NCBI RefSeq assembly: GCF_024580145.1
Contig: NZ_JANINI010000009.1
Location: 119,852-183,851, forward strand
Direction: 5' to 3'
Length of the DNA: 64,000 nt
Origin: Methyloversatilis sp. XJ19-49
GTDB lineage: Bacteria > Pseudomonadota > Gammaproteobacteria > Burkholderiales > Rhodocyclaceae
The notes beneath the pieces are model-generated. The model was given only the letters and a program-made list of their open reading frames with translations, made no database searches and had not been told where the DNA came from. The position numbers were made by a program, and so were the translations under genes. The first letter of the stretch is position 1, and every line of letters begins with the position of its first letter. Below are positions 12,141-21,327 of the stretch, one piece after another.

Positions 12141-13070
12141 CTATGCAGAGGACAGCTTGCGCGGGGCCAGCCGGCCATTCATCTGATCGATCAGCGCCTT
12201 TTCGGTCTCGCGCGCAAACGACAGCGTGATCTGCGGATACGGGATTTCGTGGCCGCGCGCATCGAATTCAGCCTTCAGCCGGCGCATGAACTCGCGCTTC
12301 ACCTCCCACTGCGCCAGTGCCACCACCTTCAGCCGGGCGCGCAGCGTCACGGTGGAGTCGTCCCACGACTGGACGCCTGCGATGTCCAGATCGCCCAGAA
12401 TCTTCGGCCCGAGTTGTTCATCCTCGCGCAGGCCGGCGGCGACCTCCTTCATGACCTCGAAGATGTCATCCACCCGCTCGCGGTAGTGCACACCGACGTC
12501 GAGCACCGCATGGGCGAATTCGCGCGAGCGGCTGGTGACGGTCGTGATTTCACCGTTCGGCACGAAGTGAACATTGCCTTCGTAGTCGCGCAGTCGCACG
12601 TAGCGCAAGGTCACTTCCTCGACTGCGCCATCGTGGCCTGCAATGCTCACCACGTCGCCGACCCGGATCTGGTTCTCGAGCAGTACGAAGAAGCCCGCGA
12701 ACAGATCCTTCACCAGACTTTGCGCCCCGAAACCGATGGCGATGCCGGCGACGCCCGCGGTGGCGAGCAGCGGTGCGACCGACACGCCGATCACACTGAG
12801 CACCAGGCCGCCGGCGATGACGAACACCACCACCGACGCAGCGTAGCGTGCCACGCGCACCAGCGTGTCGATGCGCTTGACGTCTTCGATGCAGTCGGTG
12901 CGGTTCTTCAGCGCGGCGTACACGAGGTTGATCGCGCGCCGCGCCGCCAGGCGCAGCCCCCACGCCAGCAGCAGGATGAAGCCGAGCCGTATCGACAGGT
13001 CAAGCAGCAGCGGCAGGCGTTCCATCGCCCAGCTGTAGAACCACATGGTCCATTGCGTCCATTCGGCCAT
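12141..13070 (-). CDS. Small-conductance mechanosensitive channel (MscS family)
   Basis: A 309-residue inner-membrane protein with three predicted N-terminal helices. The third carries the pore-lining pattern (LLATAGVAGIAIGFGAQSLVKDLFAGFFVLLENQ, positions about 105-140), followed by the beta domain (IRVGDVVSIAGHDGAVEEVTLR) and the cytoplasmic vestibule. It would open on osmotic downshock to release solutes. Its stop is 143 bp from the leuS start on the same strand, so it may be read into leuS, but the gap contains an inverted repeat. Confidence 0.9.
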   Translation of the reverse strand: MAEWTQWTMWFYSWAMERLPLLLDLSIRLGFILLLAWGLRLAARRAINLVYAALKNRTDCIEDVKRIDTLVRVARYAASVVVFVIAGGLVLSVIGVSVAPLLATAGVAGIAIGFGAQSLVKDLFAGFFVLLENQIRVGDVVSIAGHDGAVEEVTLRYVRLRDYEGNVHFVPNGEITTVTSRSREFAHAVLDVGVHYRERVDDIFEVMKEVAAGLREDEQLGPKILGDLDIAGVQSWDDSTVTLRARLKVVALAQWEVKREFMRRLKAEFDARGHEIPYPQITLSFARETEKALIDQMNGRLAPRKLSSA

Positions 13071-13225
13071 TTTTAGGTTCTCCCTTGCAGTGAAGTCATC
13101 CTTCCCGACACCCTCAAGTCGTGTCGGTTCCCGTCATCACGACATTGAAAGCAGAGGCCGGGCGCGGTTCGCGCCTGCCATCGCCCACCGCTGCAGTGGC
13201 GGGCTGCGCGGTTAGAATCAGCCGG

Positions 13226-15451
13226 ATGAACGCAAATCCGCTCCTCGCCGGTCTGAACGAGCCGCAGTTCCAGGCGGTGACGCTGCCCTCGCAATCGGCA
13301 CTCATCCTCGCCGGTGCCGGCTCCGGCAAGACGCGCGTGCTGACCACCCGGCTCGCCTGGCTGATTTCGACCGGCCAGGTCTCGCCGCACGGCATCCTGG
13401 CGGTCACCTTCACCAACAAGGCGGCCAAGGAAATGCTGGCGCGGCTGACTGCCATGCTGCCGATGAATGCGCGCGGGCTGTGGATCGGCACCTTCCACGG
13501 CCTGTGCAACCGCATGCTGCGCGCGCACTGGAAGGAAGCCGGGCTGCCGCAGCTGTTCCAGATTCTCGATTCGGCGGATCAACTGTCGGCCATCAAGCGC
13601 CTGCTCAAGGCGCTGAACATCGACGACGAGAAATTTCCGCCGCGCGAACTGACCTACTTCATCAATTCGGCCAAGGAACAGGGCCTGCGGCCGCACGAAG
13701 TCGAAGCCTTCGACGACTTCGCACGCCGCCGCGTCGAGCTTTATCAGGCCTACGAGGCACAGTGCCAGCGCGAAGGTGTGGTCGATTTCGCCGAACTGCT
13801 GCTGCGCTGTTACGAACTGCTGACGCGCAACGAACCGATCCGCGCGCACTACCAGCGGCGCTTCCGACACCTGCTGGTCGACGAGTTCCAGGACACCAAT
13901 GTGCTGCAGTACCGCTGGCTCAAGCTGCTGGCCGGTCTGGGCACCGAACATCAGGCAGCGGTGATGGCGGTCGGCGATGACGACCAGAGCATCTACCGTT
14001 TCCGCGGTGCCGAGGTCGGCAACATGCGCGACTTCGAGCGCGAGTTCCATGTCGACAACGTCATCCGGCTGGAACAGAACTACCGCTCGCACGGCAACAT
14101 CCTCGACGCGGCCAATGCCGTCATCAAGCAGAACACCGGTCGGCTGGGCAAGAACCTGTGGACGGAAGCCGGCAGCGGCGAGCCGCTGCGCGTCTATGAG
14201 GCGTTCAACGACATCGAGGAAGCGCGCTGGGTGGTCGAGGAAATCAAGGCGCTGATCAACGATGGCGCGGCGCGCTCCGACATCGCGCTGCTCTATCGGA
14301 GCAATGCGCAGTCGCGCGTGCTCGAGCACGCCCTGTTTTCAGCCGCGATTCCTTACCGGGTGTATGGCGGCCTGCGTTTCTTCGAGCGGCAGGAAGTGAA
14401 GCACGCGCTGGCCTACATGCGACTGATCGCCAATCCGCACGACGACACCGCCTTCACCCGGGTGGTTAATTTCCCGACCCGCGGCATCGGCGCCCGCTCG
14501 CTCGAACAACTGCAGGACGCGGCGAAGGCGTCCGACTCCAGCCTTTACGGCGCGCTGAACCTGCTGACCGGCAAGGCTGCGCAGTCCGTCGGCCATTTCA
14601 TCGATCTGGTCGATCAGCTGCGCTTTGCGTGCGAAGGTCTGACACTGCCGGAAATGGTCGAACAGGTGCTGGAACTGTCGGGACTGCGCGCGCACTACAA
14701 GACCGAGAAGGAAGGTCAGGAACGCATCGCCAATCTCGATGAAATCATCAACGCGGCGAGCAATTTCATCTCCGAAGAAGGCTATGCGCAGGTGGCGGCC
14801 GAAGACGAAGCCGCACCGCCTGATCCGCTCGCCGCCTTCCTGTCGCACGCATCGCTCGAAGCGGGCGAACACCAGGCCGATGCGGGTCAGTCGGCGGTGC
14901 AGCTGATGACGGTGCATTCGGCCAAGGGTCTGGAATTCGATGCGGTGTTCCTCGGCGGACTGGAGGAGGGTCTGTTCCCGCACGAGAATTCCATCCTCGA
15001 ACGCGAGGGGCTGGAGGAAGAACGACGGCTGATGTACGTCGCCATCACCCGCGCGCGCCGCCGTCTTTACCTGTCATTCGCGCAGTCGCGCATGCTGCAC
15101 GGCCAGACCCGCTACAACCTGCGCAGCCGCTTCTTCGACGAGATACCGGCCGAGCTGATGAAATGGCTGACGCCGCCCGCCACGGCGCGTGGCTTCGGCA
15201 GCTTCGGCAACGCGGCGGTGCCGCCACCGCCATCAAGCAGCAACCCGCGGACCTTCGGCAGCGGCCGCAAGTCGTCGTCGAGCAACGACACCGGTTTTCG
15301 CATCGGCCAGCAGGTCAGCCACGCGAAGTTCGGCAGTGGCGTCATCGTCAACGCCGAAGGCTCCGGCTCGGATGCCCGGGTGCAGGTCAATTTCGGCCGC
15401 GAGGGCGTCAAGTGGCTGGCGCTGGCGGTGGCCAAGCTGAGCGCGGTCTGA
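13226..15451 (+). CDS. uvrD: UvrD/Rep/PcrA-type superfamily 1 DNA helicase
   Basis: A 741-residue 3'-5' DNA helicase, probably acting in mismatch and excision repair. The start at 13226 gives the expected N-terminus MNANPLLAGLNEPQ; earlier in-frame codons are unlikely. Motifs seen: Walker A AGAGSGKTRV near residue 33, motif II DEFQDTN, motif III GDDDQSIYRFRGA, motif IV-type LEQNYRS, and motif V VHSAKGLEFD. The C-terminal tail (FRIGQQVSHAKFGSGVIVNAEG) is the Tudor-like RNA-polymerase-binding element of UvrD/PcrA. The following gene starts one base after the stop codon. Confidence 0.93.
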   Translation: MNANPLLAGLNEPQFQAVTLPSQSALILAGAGSGKTRVLTTRLAWLISTGQVSPHGILAVTFTNKAAKEMLARLTAMLPMNARGLWIGTFHGLCNRMLRAHWKEAGLPQLFQILDSADQLSAIKRLLKALNIDDEKFPPRELTYFINSAKEQGLRPHEVEAFDDFARRRVELYQAYEAQCQREGVVDFAELLLRCYELLTRNEPIRAHYQRRFRHLLVDEFQDTNVLQYRWLKLLAGLGTEHQAAVMAVGDDDQSIYRFRGAEVGNMRDFEREFHVDNVIRLEQNYRSHGNILDAANAVIKQNTGRLGKNLWTEAGSGEPLRVYEAFNDIEEARWVVEEIKALINDGAARSDIALLYRSNAQSRVLEHALFSAAIPYRVYGGLRFFERQEVKHALAYMRLIANPHDDTAFTRVVNFPTRGIGARSLEQLQDAAKASDSSLYGALNLLTGKAAQSVGHFIDLVDQLRFACEGLTLPEMVEQVLELSGLRAHYKTEKEGQERIANLDEIINAASNFISEEGYAQVAAEDEAAPPDPLAAFLSHASLEAGEHQADAGQSAVQLMTVHSAKGLEFDAVFLGGLEEGLFPHENSILEREGLEEERRLMYVAITRARRRLYLSFAQSRMLHGQTRYNLRSRFFDEIPAELMKWLTPPATARGFGSFGNAAVPPPPSSSNPRTFGSGRKSSSSNDTGFRIGQQVSHAKFGSGVIVNAEGSGSDARVQVNFGREGVKWLALAVAKLSAV

Positions 15452-15452
15452 C

Positions 15453-16355
15453 ATGAACTGGCGCCTCGCCCTCCTGTTGTCGGCGCTGCTGTGCGGCGCG
15501 ACCGGGCAGGTCTCGGCCAGCGATCAGTGGCGTACCGCGCATCTGCGGGGCGAATGCGAAACAGCGCTGACCGAGGCACGAGCCGCCGCGGACGCGGGCA
15601 GCGCAGAGGCCCTGCTGCAATTGTCCGACTGGCATTTTTTCGGCACCTGTCTGGACAAGGATGACATTGCCTCTGCGCGCTTCGCTCTGCAGGCGGCACA
15701 GGGCGGCATGGCGCGCGCGCAGACGGTGGTCGGTCAGCTGTACGCCAGCGGTCTCGGGGTCGAACGTGACGACGCCGAGGCGCGTCGCTGGTATCTGCTG
15801 GCGGCCGACGCCGGCGATGCCGAAGCCATGCTGTTGCTGGCGCGCCACATCGAAGCCGATACCACCAACCCGGTTGCGGCCGATGTCGCGCTGGCCTGGG
15901 CCAACCGATCGGCCGAAGCCGGCTATGCCCCGGCATTTGTCCATCTGGCGCAGCTGTACAGTGGCGGCGGCGCGCAGACCGACTACGCAAAGGCCGCGCA
16001 GTGGCTCGACCGGTCCATCGAGTCCGGTTACAAGGACAATGGCGTATGGGTCGCCTATTCATGGGCCTGCCTGAACCTCGGCCGCTACGACGATGTGCTG
16101 CATGCCGTCGATCAGGTGCCGAAGGAAGCGGCCGAGTACAAGGCGGCGCAGATCAACCGCGCACATGCACTGTTGCTGAATGGCCAGATCGGCAACGCGC
16201 GCGAGGTCTATGCCGCCAACCTCACGATGCGCGGCGAAGACGAGTTCCGTCGCATCCTGCGCGATGACTTCGCCGAACTGCGCCGCTCCGGCCGCGCGCA
16301 TCCGGCGATGGCGCGCATCGAAAAGCTTTTCGCGATCGGCGCAGCCCCGCAGTGA
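15453..16355 (+). CDS. Exported Sel1-like/TPR repeat protein
   Basis: A 300-residue protein with a signal peptide (MNWRLALLLSALLCGATGQVSA). Several Sel1-like helical repeats follow, for example GMARAQTVVGQLYASGLGVERDDAEARRWY-type spacing at residues 85-115 and YAPAFVHLAQLYSGGGAQTDYAKAAQWL near 150-180. Sel1 repeats usually mediate protein-protein contacts in the periplasm. No catalytic domain is visible. It begins immediately after uvrD and overlaps the next gene by GTGA, so the three appear co-transcribed. Confidence 0.75.
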   Translation: MNWRLALLLSALLCGATGQVSASDQWRTAHLRGECETALTEARAAADAGSAEALLQLSDWHFFGTCLDKDDIASARFALQAAQGGMARAQTVVGQLYASGLGVERDDAEARRWYLLAADAGDAEAMLLLARHIEADTTNPVAADVALAWANRSAEAGYAPAFVHLAQLYSGGGAQTDYAKAAQWLDRSIESGYKDNGVWVAYSWACLNLGRYDDVLHAVDQVPKEAAEYKAAQINRAHALLLNGQIGNAREVYAANLTMRGEDEFRRILRDDFAELRRSGRAHPAMARIEKLFAIGAAPQ

Positions 16356-16951
16356 GCCGTCAGGCGGCGCACCGGGATCGCTATCGGCGCTACGCCGAAC
16401 TTGCTGCCGAACAGGTCGAGGGGCGCGACTATCGCGTCACCGCAGTGCGTCGTGGCAGCGGCATCGCGGTGATCGCGCCGCACGGCGGGCGCATTGAACG
16501 CGGGACGTCCGAAGTCGCGCGCGCCATCGCCGGCGAGGATCTGGACCTGTACCTGTTCGAAGGCTGCCTGCCGTCACTCAATTTCGAAACCCTGCATCTG
16601 ACCAGCCGGCATTTCGACGAGCCGCGCGCGCTGGCGCTGATCGCCGGCTGCCGCACGGTGCTGGCGGTCCATGGCGTGGCCGATACCGGCGAGCGGGCGC
16701 TGCTCGGCGGGCGCGACAGCCTCCTGGCCTGCGCGATCGCCGATCGGCTGTTCGCGCGCGGCGTACGTGCCCAGGTGTCGGGCCACCGATATCCCGGCCG
16801 CGATGCCGCGAATGTCTGCAACCGCGGATCGAGCGGGCAGGGCGTACAGCTTGAATTGAGCGACCGCCTGCGCGGCGGGCCATTGGAAACTGCGGTGGTC
16901 GAGGCGGTACGACGGGCGCTTCTTGACAGGCTGAGCGCCGGCGAACCCTAG
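16352..16951 (+). CDS. Poly-gamma-glutamate hydrolase family (DUF867-like) protein
   Basis: A 199-residue protein starting at a GTG that overlaps the upstream stop (GTGA). Family blocks are visible: IAPHGGRIERGTSEVARAIA (putative zinc-ligand histidine and glutamate), LHLTSRHFDEPRA, VLAVHGV (a second histidine) and NVCNRGSSGQGVQLELS. Related phage enzymes cleave poly-gamma-glutamate capsules with a carboxypeptidase-like zinc site. There is no signal peptide and no phage context here, so the natural substrate is unknown. Its stop overlaps that of the convergent gene by 4 bp. Confidence 0.75.
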   Translation: MSRQAAHRDRYRRYAELAAEQVEGRDYRVTAVRRGSGIAVIAPHGGRIERGTSEVARAIAGEDLDLYLFEGCLPSLNFETLHLTSRHFDEPRALALIAGCRTVLAVHGVADTGERALLGGRDSLLACAIADRLFARGVRAQVSGHRYPGRDAANVCNRGSSGQGVQLELSDRLRGGPLETAVVEAVRRALLDRLSAGEP

Positions 16952-17451
16952 CTGCCGCCGCGCAATGGCGCCGCCAGATCACCGGAGCAATTCAGGTATT
17001 GCGCCGTGACGTCGCGCGGTGCCGGACCGGTGAAGGGGATTTCGATGTCGCCGCCGACCTGCCCCAGCACCAGCGTGCCGCCGAAGAACATGAAGTTGCG
17101 CATCAGCGTCGCCCAGTCCAGCCGCGCGTCGGCTTCGAAGCCGGGCAGCGTGAGCAGTCCTTCGTTGGGTACCAGCAGCACGGCGGGCCTGAACTGGCCG
17201 ATTTCGAGCCGGGCCAGCACCGGTAATGCACCGCCGCCGGCTGGTGGCCTGACTTCCACCCGCGCCGCGACGTCGTCACCAACCCGTTCGCGCAGGATCT
17301 GGATGTCCCAGCCCTGAATCGACACCGCGCTGCCGCAGCGGCGCGGCCAGCCGCTGTCCAGTCCGACCACCGCGCGATAGCTGCCGGCCGCGCCGGCGGA
17401 AACGGTGCCCAGGCAAAGCAGGAGGAAGAGGAGGCTGCGAAGCATGGCCAC
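16948..17451 (-). CDS. Exported protein of unknown function
   Basis: About 167 residues with a signal peptide (MLRSLLFLLLCLGTVSAGAAG). The start may be 17451 or two codons later at 17445. The mature part contains two cysteines (RRCGSAVSIQGWD and YLNCSGD) that could form a disulfide. I recognise no family. It lies just downstream of the ParA gene on the same strand, with about 100 bp between them. Confidence 0.6.
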   Translation of the reverse strand: MAMLRSLLFLLLCLGTVSAGAAGSYRAVVGLDSGWPRRCGSAVSIQGWDIQILRERVGDDVAARVEVRPPAGGGALPVLARLEIGQFRPAVLLVPNEGLLTLPGFEADARLDWATLMRNFMFFGGTLVLGQVGGDIEIPFTGPAPRDVTAQYLNCSGDLAAPLRGGS

Positions 17452-17554
17452 TCAGACAGGGCGAAGCGGCTGCGAGTTCGACCGCACGGTTACCGCTGCC
17501 ACCGCCTTCGCAGCCGCTGCGGCGCATCGAACGCAATCATCGCGACCACGGCCA

Positions 17555-18322
17555 TCAGCGGCTTTCGAGCAGTTCGTACAGCGCAACGAATTCCTGGGTC
17601 ACCTTGTGGCTGGGGGCGAAATGGATCAGCGGCTGCGCCGCTTCGTGCGATTCCTTCACCTTGACCGATGACGAAAGCGCGGCTTCGAGAACCGGCAGGC
17701 CTTCGTCGCGCAATTCCTGCACCACGCGCACCGGCAGGCTGGAGCGCGCCTGGAACTGGTTCACCACGATGCCTTCGAGTTTCAGCCGTTCGTTGTGGTC
17801 ACCGCGGATTTCCTCGATGTTCTCGATCAGCGTGTACAGCGCCTTGCGCGAGAAATCGTCGCAGTCAAACGGAATGAGCACCGACTCCGCAGCGATCAGC
17901 GCACAGCGCGAGTAGAAATTGAGCGCCGGCGGCGTATCGATGTAGATGTTGTCGAAGTCGTCGAGCGCTTCCAGCGCCTCGCGCAGCTTGTAGATCTTGT
18001 AGCGCGACTCCAGCTTGTTTTCGAGTTCAGCAAGCTGCGGGCTGGCACTCATCACCGACAGACCCGGGTGCCCGGTGTCGCTGATGAATTCGGCCGTGTC
18101 GCGTGGCGTGAGCTTGAAATTGAGGATCTGGTCGAAGAAGTCGGCCGCACCCAGCTCCACCTTGTCGGCGGCATCGCCGAGCAGGTAATGGCTCGAATTG
18201 CACTGCGTGTCGAGATCGATCACCAGTGTGCGTTGGCCGCGCGTGGCGCTGATGGCGGCCAGATTGCAGGTGATCGTGGATTTGCCGACGCCACCCTTCT
18301 GGTTGAACACGACACGACGCAT
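17555..18322 (-). CDS. ParA/Soj family ATPase (orphan)
   Basis: A 255-residue protein whose start at 18322 gives MRRVVFNQKGGVGKSTITCNLAA, the deviant Walker A motif with the signature lysine. The switch I/II region includes DLDTQCNSSHYLLG and NIYIDTPPALNFYSRCAL. Such ATPases position DNA or protein cargo by cycling between dimers on DNA and free monomers. No parB-like gene or parS-type repeats lie nearby, so chromosome segregation is unlikely; cargo positioning or an unrelated role is possible. A second ParA-like gene lies at 20645. Confidence 0.87.
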   Translation of the reverse strand: MRRVVFNQKGGVGKSTITCNLAAISATRGQRTLVIDLDTQCNSSHYLLGDAADKVELGAADFFDQILNFKLTPRDTAEFISDTGHPGLSVMSASPQLAELENKLESRYKIYKLREALEALDDFDNIYIDTPPALNFYSRCALIAAESVLIPFDCDDFSRKALYTLIENIEEIRGDHNERLKLEGIVVNQFQARSSLPVRVVQELRDEGLPVLEAALSSSVKVKESHEAAQPLIHFAPSHKVTQEFVALYELLESR

Positions 18323-18430
18323 GACGGACTCCGGTGGACTCGAGCCTGCATTCTGCCAAAACCGACGGTGCAGTGCACCATGAACTTGGCCGGTAGAATC
18401 CGTGCTCATGTTCAGGAGCCTGCCCTTCCG

Positions 18431-19414
18431 ATGACCGATTTCGCTGTACGCATGCACCGTACCGGTGGCCCTGAGGTGTTGCAGTACGAGGCGGTCGAGC
18501 CGTGCGACCCCGCGGCAGGCGAGGCGCGGGTGCGCCAGCACGCCATCGGCGTCAATTTCATCGACATCTACTACCGCTCCGGGCTCTACCCCATGCCGCT
18601 GCCCGGCGGGCTGGGCCTGGAGGCTGCCGGCGTGGTCGAAGCGGTCGGTGAGGGTGTGACCGACATCGCACCCGGCGAGCGCGTGGCCTATGCCGGCGGT
18701 CCGCCCGGTGCCTACGCCTCGGTGCGCAACCTGCCGGCCGACCGGCTGGTACGCCTGCCCGACGCGATCGATTTCGACACCGCCGCTGCCTTGATGCTCA
18801 AGGGGCTGACTGCGCAGTATCTGCTGCGTCGGACCTGCCGCATCGAACCGGGTGACAGCCTACTGCTGCATGCCGCGGCCGGTGGCGTCGGGCTGATTGC
18901 CAGCCAGTGGGCGCAGGCGCTCGGCGCGACGGTCATCGGCACGGTCAGTACGCCGGCCAAGGCTGAACTGGCTCGTGCCCACGGTTGCGCCCACGTCCTG
19001 ACCGATGTGGCACCGGACGACCTGCCGGCGCAGGTACGCGCGCTCACCGGCGGCAAGGGCGTGCGCGTCGTCTATGACGGCATCGGCCGCGACACTTTCA
19101 TGGCTTCGCTGGACTGTCTCGCCCCGCTCGGCATGATGGTCAGCTTCGGCAACGCGTCCGGACCGGTCGCCGCATTCGAACCCGCGCTGCTGGCGCAGAA
19201 GGGCTCGTTGTTCCTGACCCGGCCGACCTTGTTTCATTACGTGGCGCAGCGCGCCGACCTGCTGGCTGCCGCCGGCGAATTGTTCGCCCGGGTGGCCGAC
19301 GGCACCGTGCGTGTTGCCATCGGGCAGCGTCATGCGTTGAAGGACTGCGCGCGCGCGCAGGAAGCGCTCGCTGCACGGCTTACCACCGGTTCGCTTTTGC
19401 TCATGCCGGAGTGA
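18431..19414 (+). CDS. qor: NADPH:quinone reductase, zeta-crystallin/QOR type
   Basis: A 327-residue zinc-free medium-chain dehydrogenase. The start at 18431 gives MTDFAVRMHRTGGPEVLQYE, typical of QOR. Other blocks are VNFIDIYYRSGLYPMPLPGG, PGERVAYAGGPPGAYAS and the nucleotide loop LLHAAAGGVGLIASQWAQ near residue 145-160. No zinc-binding cysteines are present. It reduces quinones with NADPH in the cytoplasm. It is divergent from the ParA gene at 18322, with about 110 bp between the starts. Confidence 0.9.
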   Translation: MTDFAVRMHRTGGPEVLQYEAVEPCDPAAGEARVRQHAIGVNFIDIYYRSGLYPMPLPGGLGLEAAGVVEAVGEGVTDIAPGERVAYAGGPPGAYASVRNLPADRLVRLPDAIDFDTAAALMLKGLTAQYLLRRTCRIEPGDSLLLHAAAGGVGLIASQWAQALGATVIGTVSTPAKAELARAHGCAHVLTDVAPDDLPAQVRALTGGKGVRVVYDGIGRDTFMASLDCLAPLGMMVSFGNASGPVAAFEPALLAQKGSLFLTRPTLFHYVAQRADLLAAAGELFARVADGTVRVAIGQRHALKDCARAQEALAARLTTGSLLLMPE

Positions 19415-19494
19415 AGGATGAGGAAGGAGCGGGCGGAACACTCTGTGCCCGGCGTGGCACGCCGATTACCGATGGACCTTGCGGAGCATTCCCG

Positions 19495-19833
19495 ATGAAG
19501 TTTCTGTTGTCGCTGCTGGCCTGCTGTTGCATGCTTTCACCCGCCATCGCGCAGACGCCTGCCCAGACGGCCTTTCTGAAGGCGGAAACGCGCAGGATCG
19601 AAGATCAGTTCGTTCGTCGCATCGTCGACATCACCCGCCTGCCCGACGCGCAGGTGCGTTCGGCGATGCCGGCGGAAGGCCGCATCACCGACCCGGCCGC
19701 GCGCGTGGTCGCGGCCATCGAACAGCAGCGTGGACAGCCGCTGAGTGACGAGCAGAAGCAGGCCATCGCGCAGGCCGACGAGGAACGCCGCAGTGCGCTG
19801 GTCGCGGCGCGTGCTGCAGCCAAGGAAAAATAG
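19495..19833 (+). CDS. Small exported protein of unknown function
   Basis: A 112-residue protein with a clear signal peptide (MKFLLSLLACCCMLSPAIAQ). The mature region is largely helical and charged (residues 25-112, ending AARAAAKEK). The LLACC segment might suggest a lipobox, but the better match is a signal peptidase I site after AIAQ. The start at 19495 is chosen because it places the signal peptide at the N-terminus. No family recognised. Confidence 0.6.
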   Translation: MKFLLSLLACCCMLSPAIAQTPAQTAFLKAETRRIEDQFVRRIVDITRLPDAQVRSAMPAEGRITDPAARVVAAIEQQRGQPLSDEQKQAIAQADEERRSALVAARAAAKEK

Positions 19834-19947
19834 ACGCGGCGCGCGAGTGCATCAGGCAAAGGCAGCACAAGGCCAGCAACATGGCCGTGACAGGTAACAG
19901 CGACATCAAATAGCCATCACAGCAGCGCTGGCCGGGAGAAAAACGAT

Positions 19948-20607
19948 ATGGGATCCAAGGTGTGCGCCATTGTCGGCATGGGAACCGGAGTCGGTGCCGC
20001 GGTGGCACGGCGCTTCGGCGCCGAAGGCTATTGCGTGGCGATGATTTCGCGCAATGCCGGCAAGCTCGAGCGCTATGAACACGAACTGGCCGCGCGCGGG
20101 GTGACCGCGCAGGGCTTCGTGGCCGACGCGGGGAGCGACGAATCCATCGTGTGCGCCATCGAAAGCATGCGCCACGCGATGCCGCCGCCCGAAGTGCTGG
20201 TGTTCAACGCCGCGGTTCCGCGCGAAAGCGCTCCGTCGGTGCTCGACCCGGAAGCCCTAGCGGCGGATCTGCGCATCGGCGTGCTGGGCGCGCTGATCGC
20301 AGCGCGCGCCGTGCTGCCGGCGATGCGCGCGGCCGGTCAGGGCAGCATCCTGTTCACCGGCGGCGGACTGGCGATGGAACCGGTCGCCGCGGCGGCTTCG
20401 CTGTCGGTGCAGAAGGCGGCACTGCGCAATCTGGTGTTCAGCCTGCATCAGGAGCTGTCGCCAGCCGGCGTGCATGCGGCGATCGTCACGATTGCAGGCG
20501 TGCTGCGCGAAGGCAGCCTGCTCGATTCGGCCCGAGTCGCCGACGCGTTCTGGACCCTGCATTCACAGCCCGGCGGCCAGTTCGCGCGGGAAATAGTGCT
20601 TTCCTGA
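19948..20607 (+). CDS. Short-chain dehydrogenase/reductase-fold protein lacking the catalytic tyrosine
   Basis: A 219-residue SDR with the cofactor loop VGMGTGVGAAVARRF at residues 9-23 and the structural NAA motif (LVFNAAVPRES). At the active site, where YxxxK is expected, the sequence reads LSVQK (near residue 152-156): the lysine is kept but the tyrosine is a leucine. The usual serine block reads SILFTGGG. It may therefore bind NAD(P) without normal SDR catalysis, or use another residue. The ribosome site is GGGAG before the ATG at 19948. A ParA gene follows 37 bp downstream. Confidence 0.8.
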   Translation: MGSKVCAIVGMGTGVGAAVARRFGAEGYCVAMISRNAGKLERYEHELAARGVTAQGFVADAGSDESIVCAIESMRHAMPPPEVLVFNAAVPRESAPSVLDPEALAADLRIGVLGALIAARAVLPAMRAAGQGSILFTGGGLAMEPVAAAASLSVQKAALRNLVFSLHQELSPAGVHAAIVTIAGVLREGSLLDSARVADAFWTLHSQPGGQFAREIVLS

Positions 20608-20644
20608 GTGTACTTTCCTGAGCGTATTTTCCCGAGATTGCTGC

Positions 20645-21271
20645 ATGTATAGCGTACTGGTTGCAAATCCCAAGGGCGGTGCCGGCAAGAGCACGCTGTC
20701 GACCAACGTCGCGGCGCACTACGCCACCCAGGGGGCCCGCGTCATGCTGGGCGACATCGACCGCCAGCAGTCGGCGCGCCACTGGCTGGCCCTGCGTTCG
20801 CCTCTGCTCGCGCCCATTTCCGGCTGGGACATCGAACCCGACCTGCCCGCCCGGCCGCCGCGCGGCACCACCCACGTGGTCATCGACACACCCGCGGGTC
20901 TGCGCGGAAAGCGGCTCGAAACCATGCTGCGCAGCGTCGACCGCATCCTGGTGCCGGTGCAGCCGTCGATCTTCGATATCCTCGCCACCGGCGAATTCCT
21001 GAACGAGCTGGCGCAACACAAACGCATCAGTTCGGCGCGGGTGCGCATCGGCATCGTCGGCATGCGGGTCGACACGCGCACGCGCGCCGCGCAGGAACTG
21101 GAGCGTTTCTGCGCCGGGCTCGATCTGCCGGTGCTGGGCTATCTGCGCAATTCGCAGCTGTACGTGCAGACGGCCGCGCACGGCATGAGCATTTTCGACC
21201 TGTCCCGCTCGCGCGCTCAGACCGACCGCGAACAGTGGCAACCCATCATCGACTGGCTGGACTCCCCATGA
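20645..21271 (+). CDS. ParA-family ATPase (second orphan copy)
   Basis: A 208-residue protein with the deviant Walker A motif NPKGGAGKSTLSTNVA at residues 7-22, and DIDRQQSARHWLALR and VVIDTPAGLRGKRLE as the Walker B-like and switch regions. It is shorter than the other ParA in the window and closer to MipZ/ParC-like single-domain positioning ATPases. No ParB partner is adjacent. Its stop overlaps a possible ATG of the FMN-reductase gene, so the two may be co-transcribed. Confidence 0.85.
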   Translation: MYSVLVANPKGGAGKSTLSTNVAAHYATQGARVMLGDIDRQQSARHWLALRSPLLAPISGWDIEPDLPARPPRGTTHVVIDTPAGLRGKRLETMLRSVDRILVPVQPSIFDILATGEFLNELAQHKRISSARVRIGIVGMRVDTRTRAAQELERFCAGLDLPVLGYLRNSQLYVQTAAHGMSIFDLSRSRAQTDREQWQPIIDWLDSP

Positions 21272-21327
21272 ACAACCCGAACAGCAAAAGCCTGGCCGTC
21301 GTCCGCAACAGTTCCGAGGAGGAGGGC

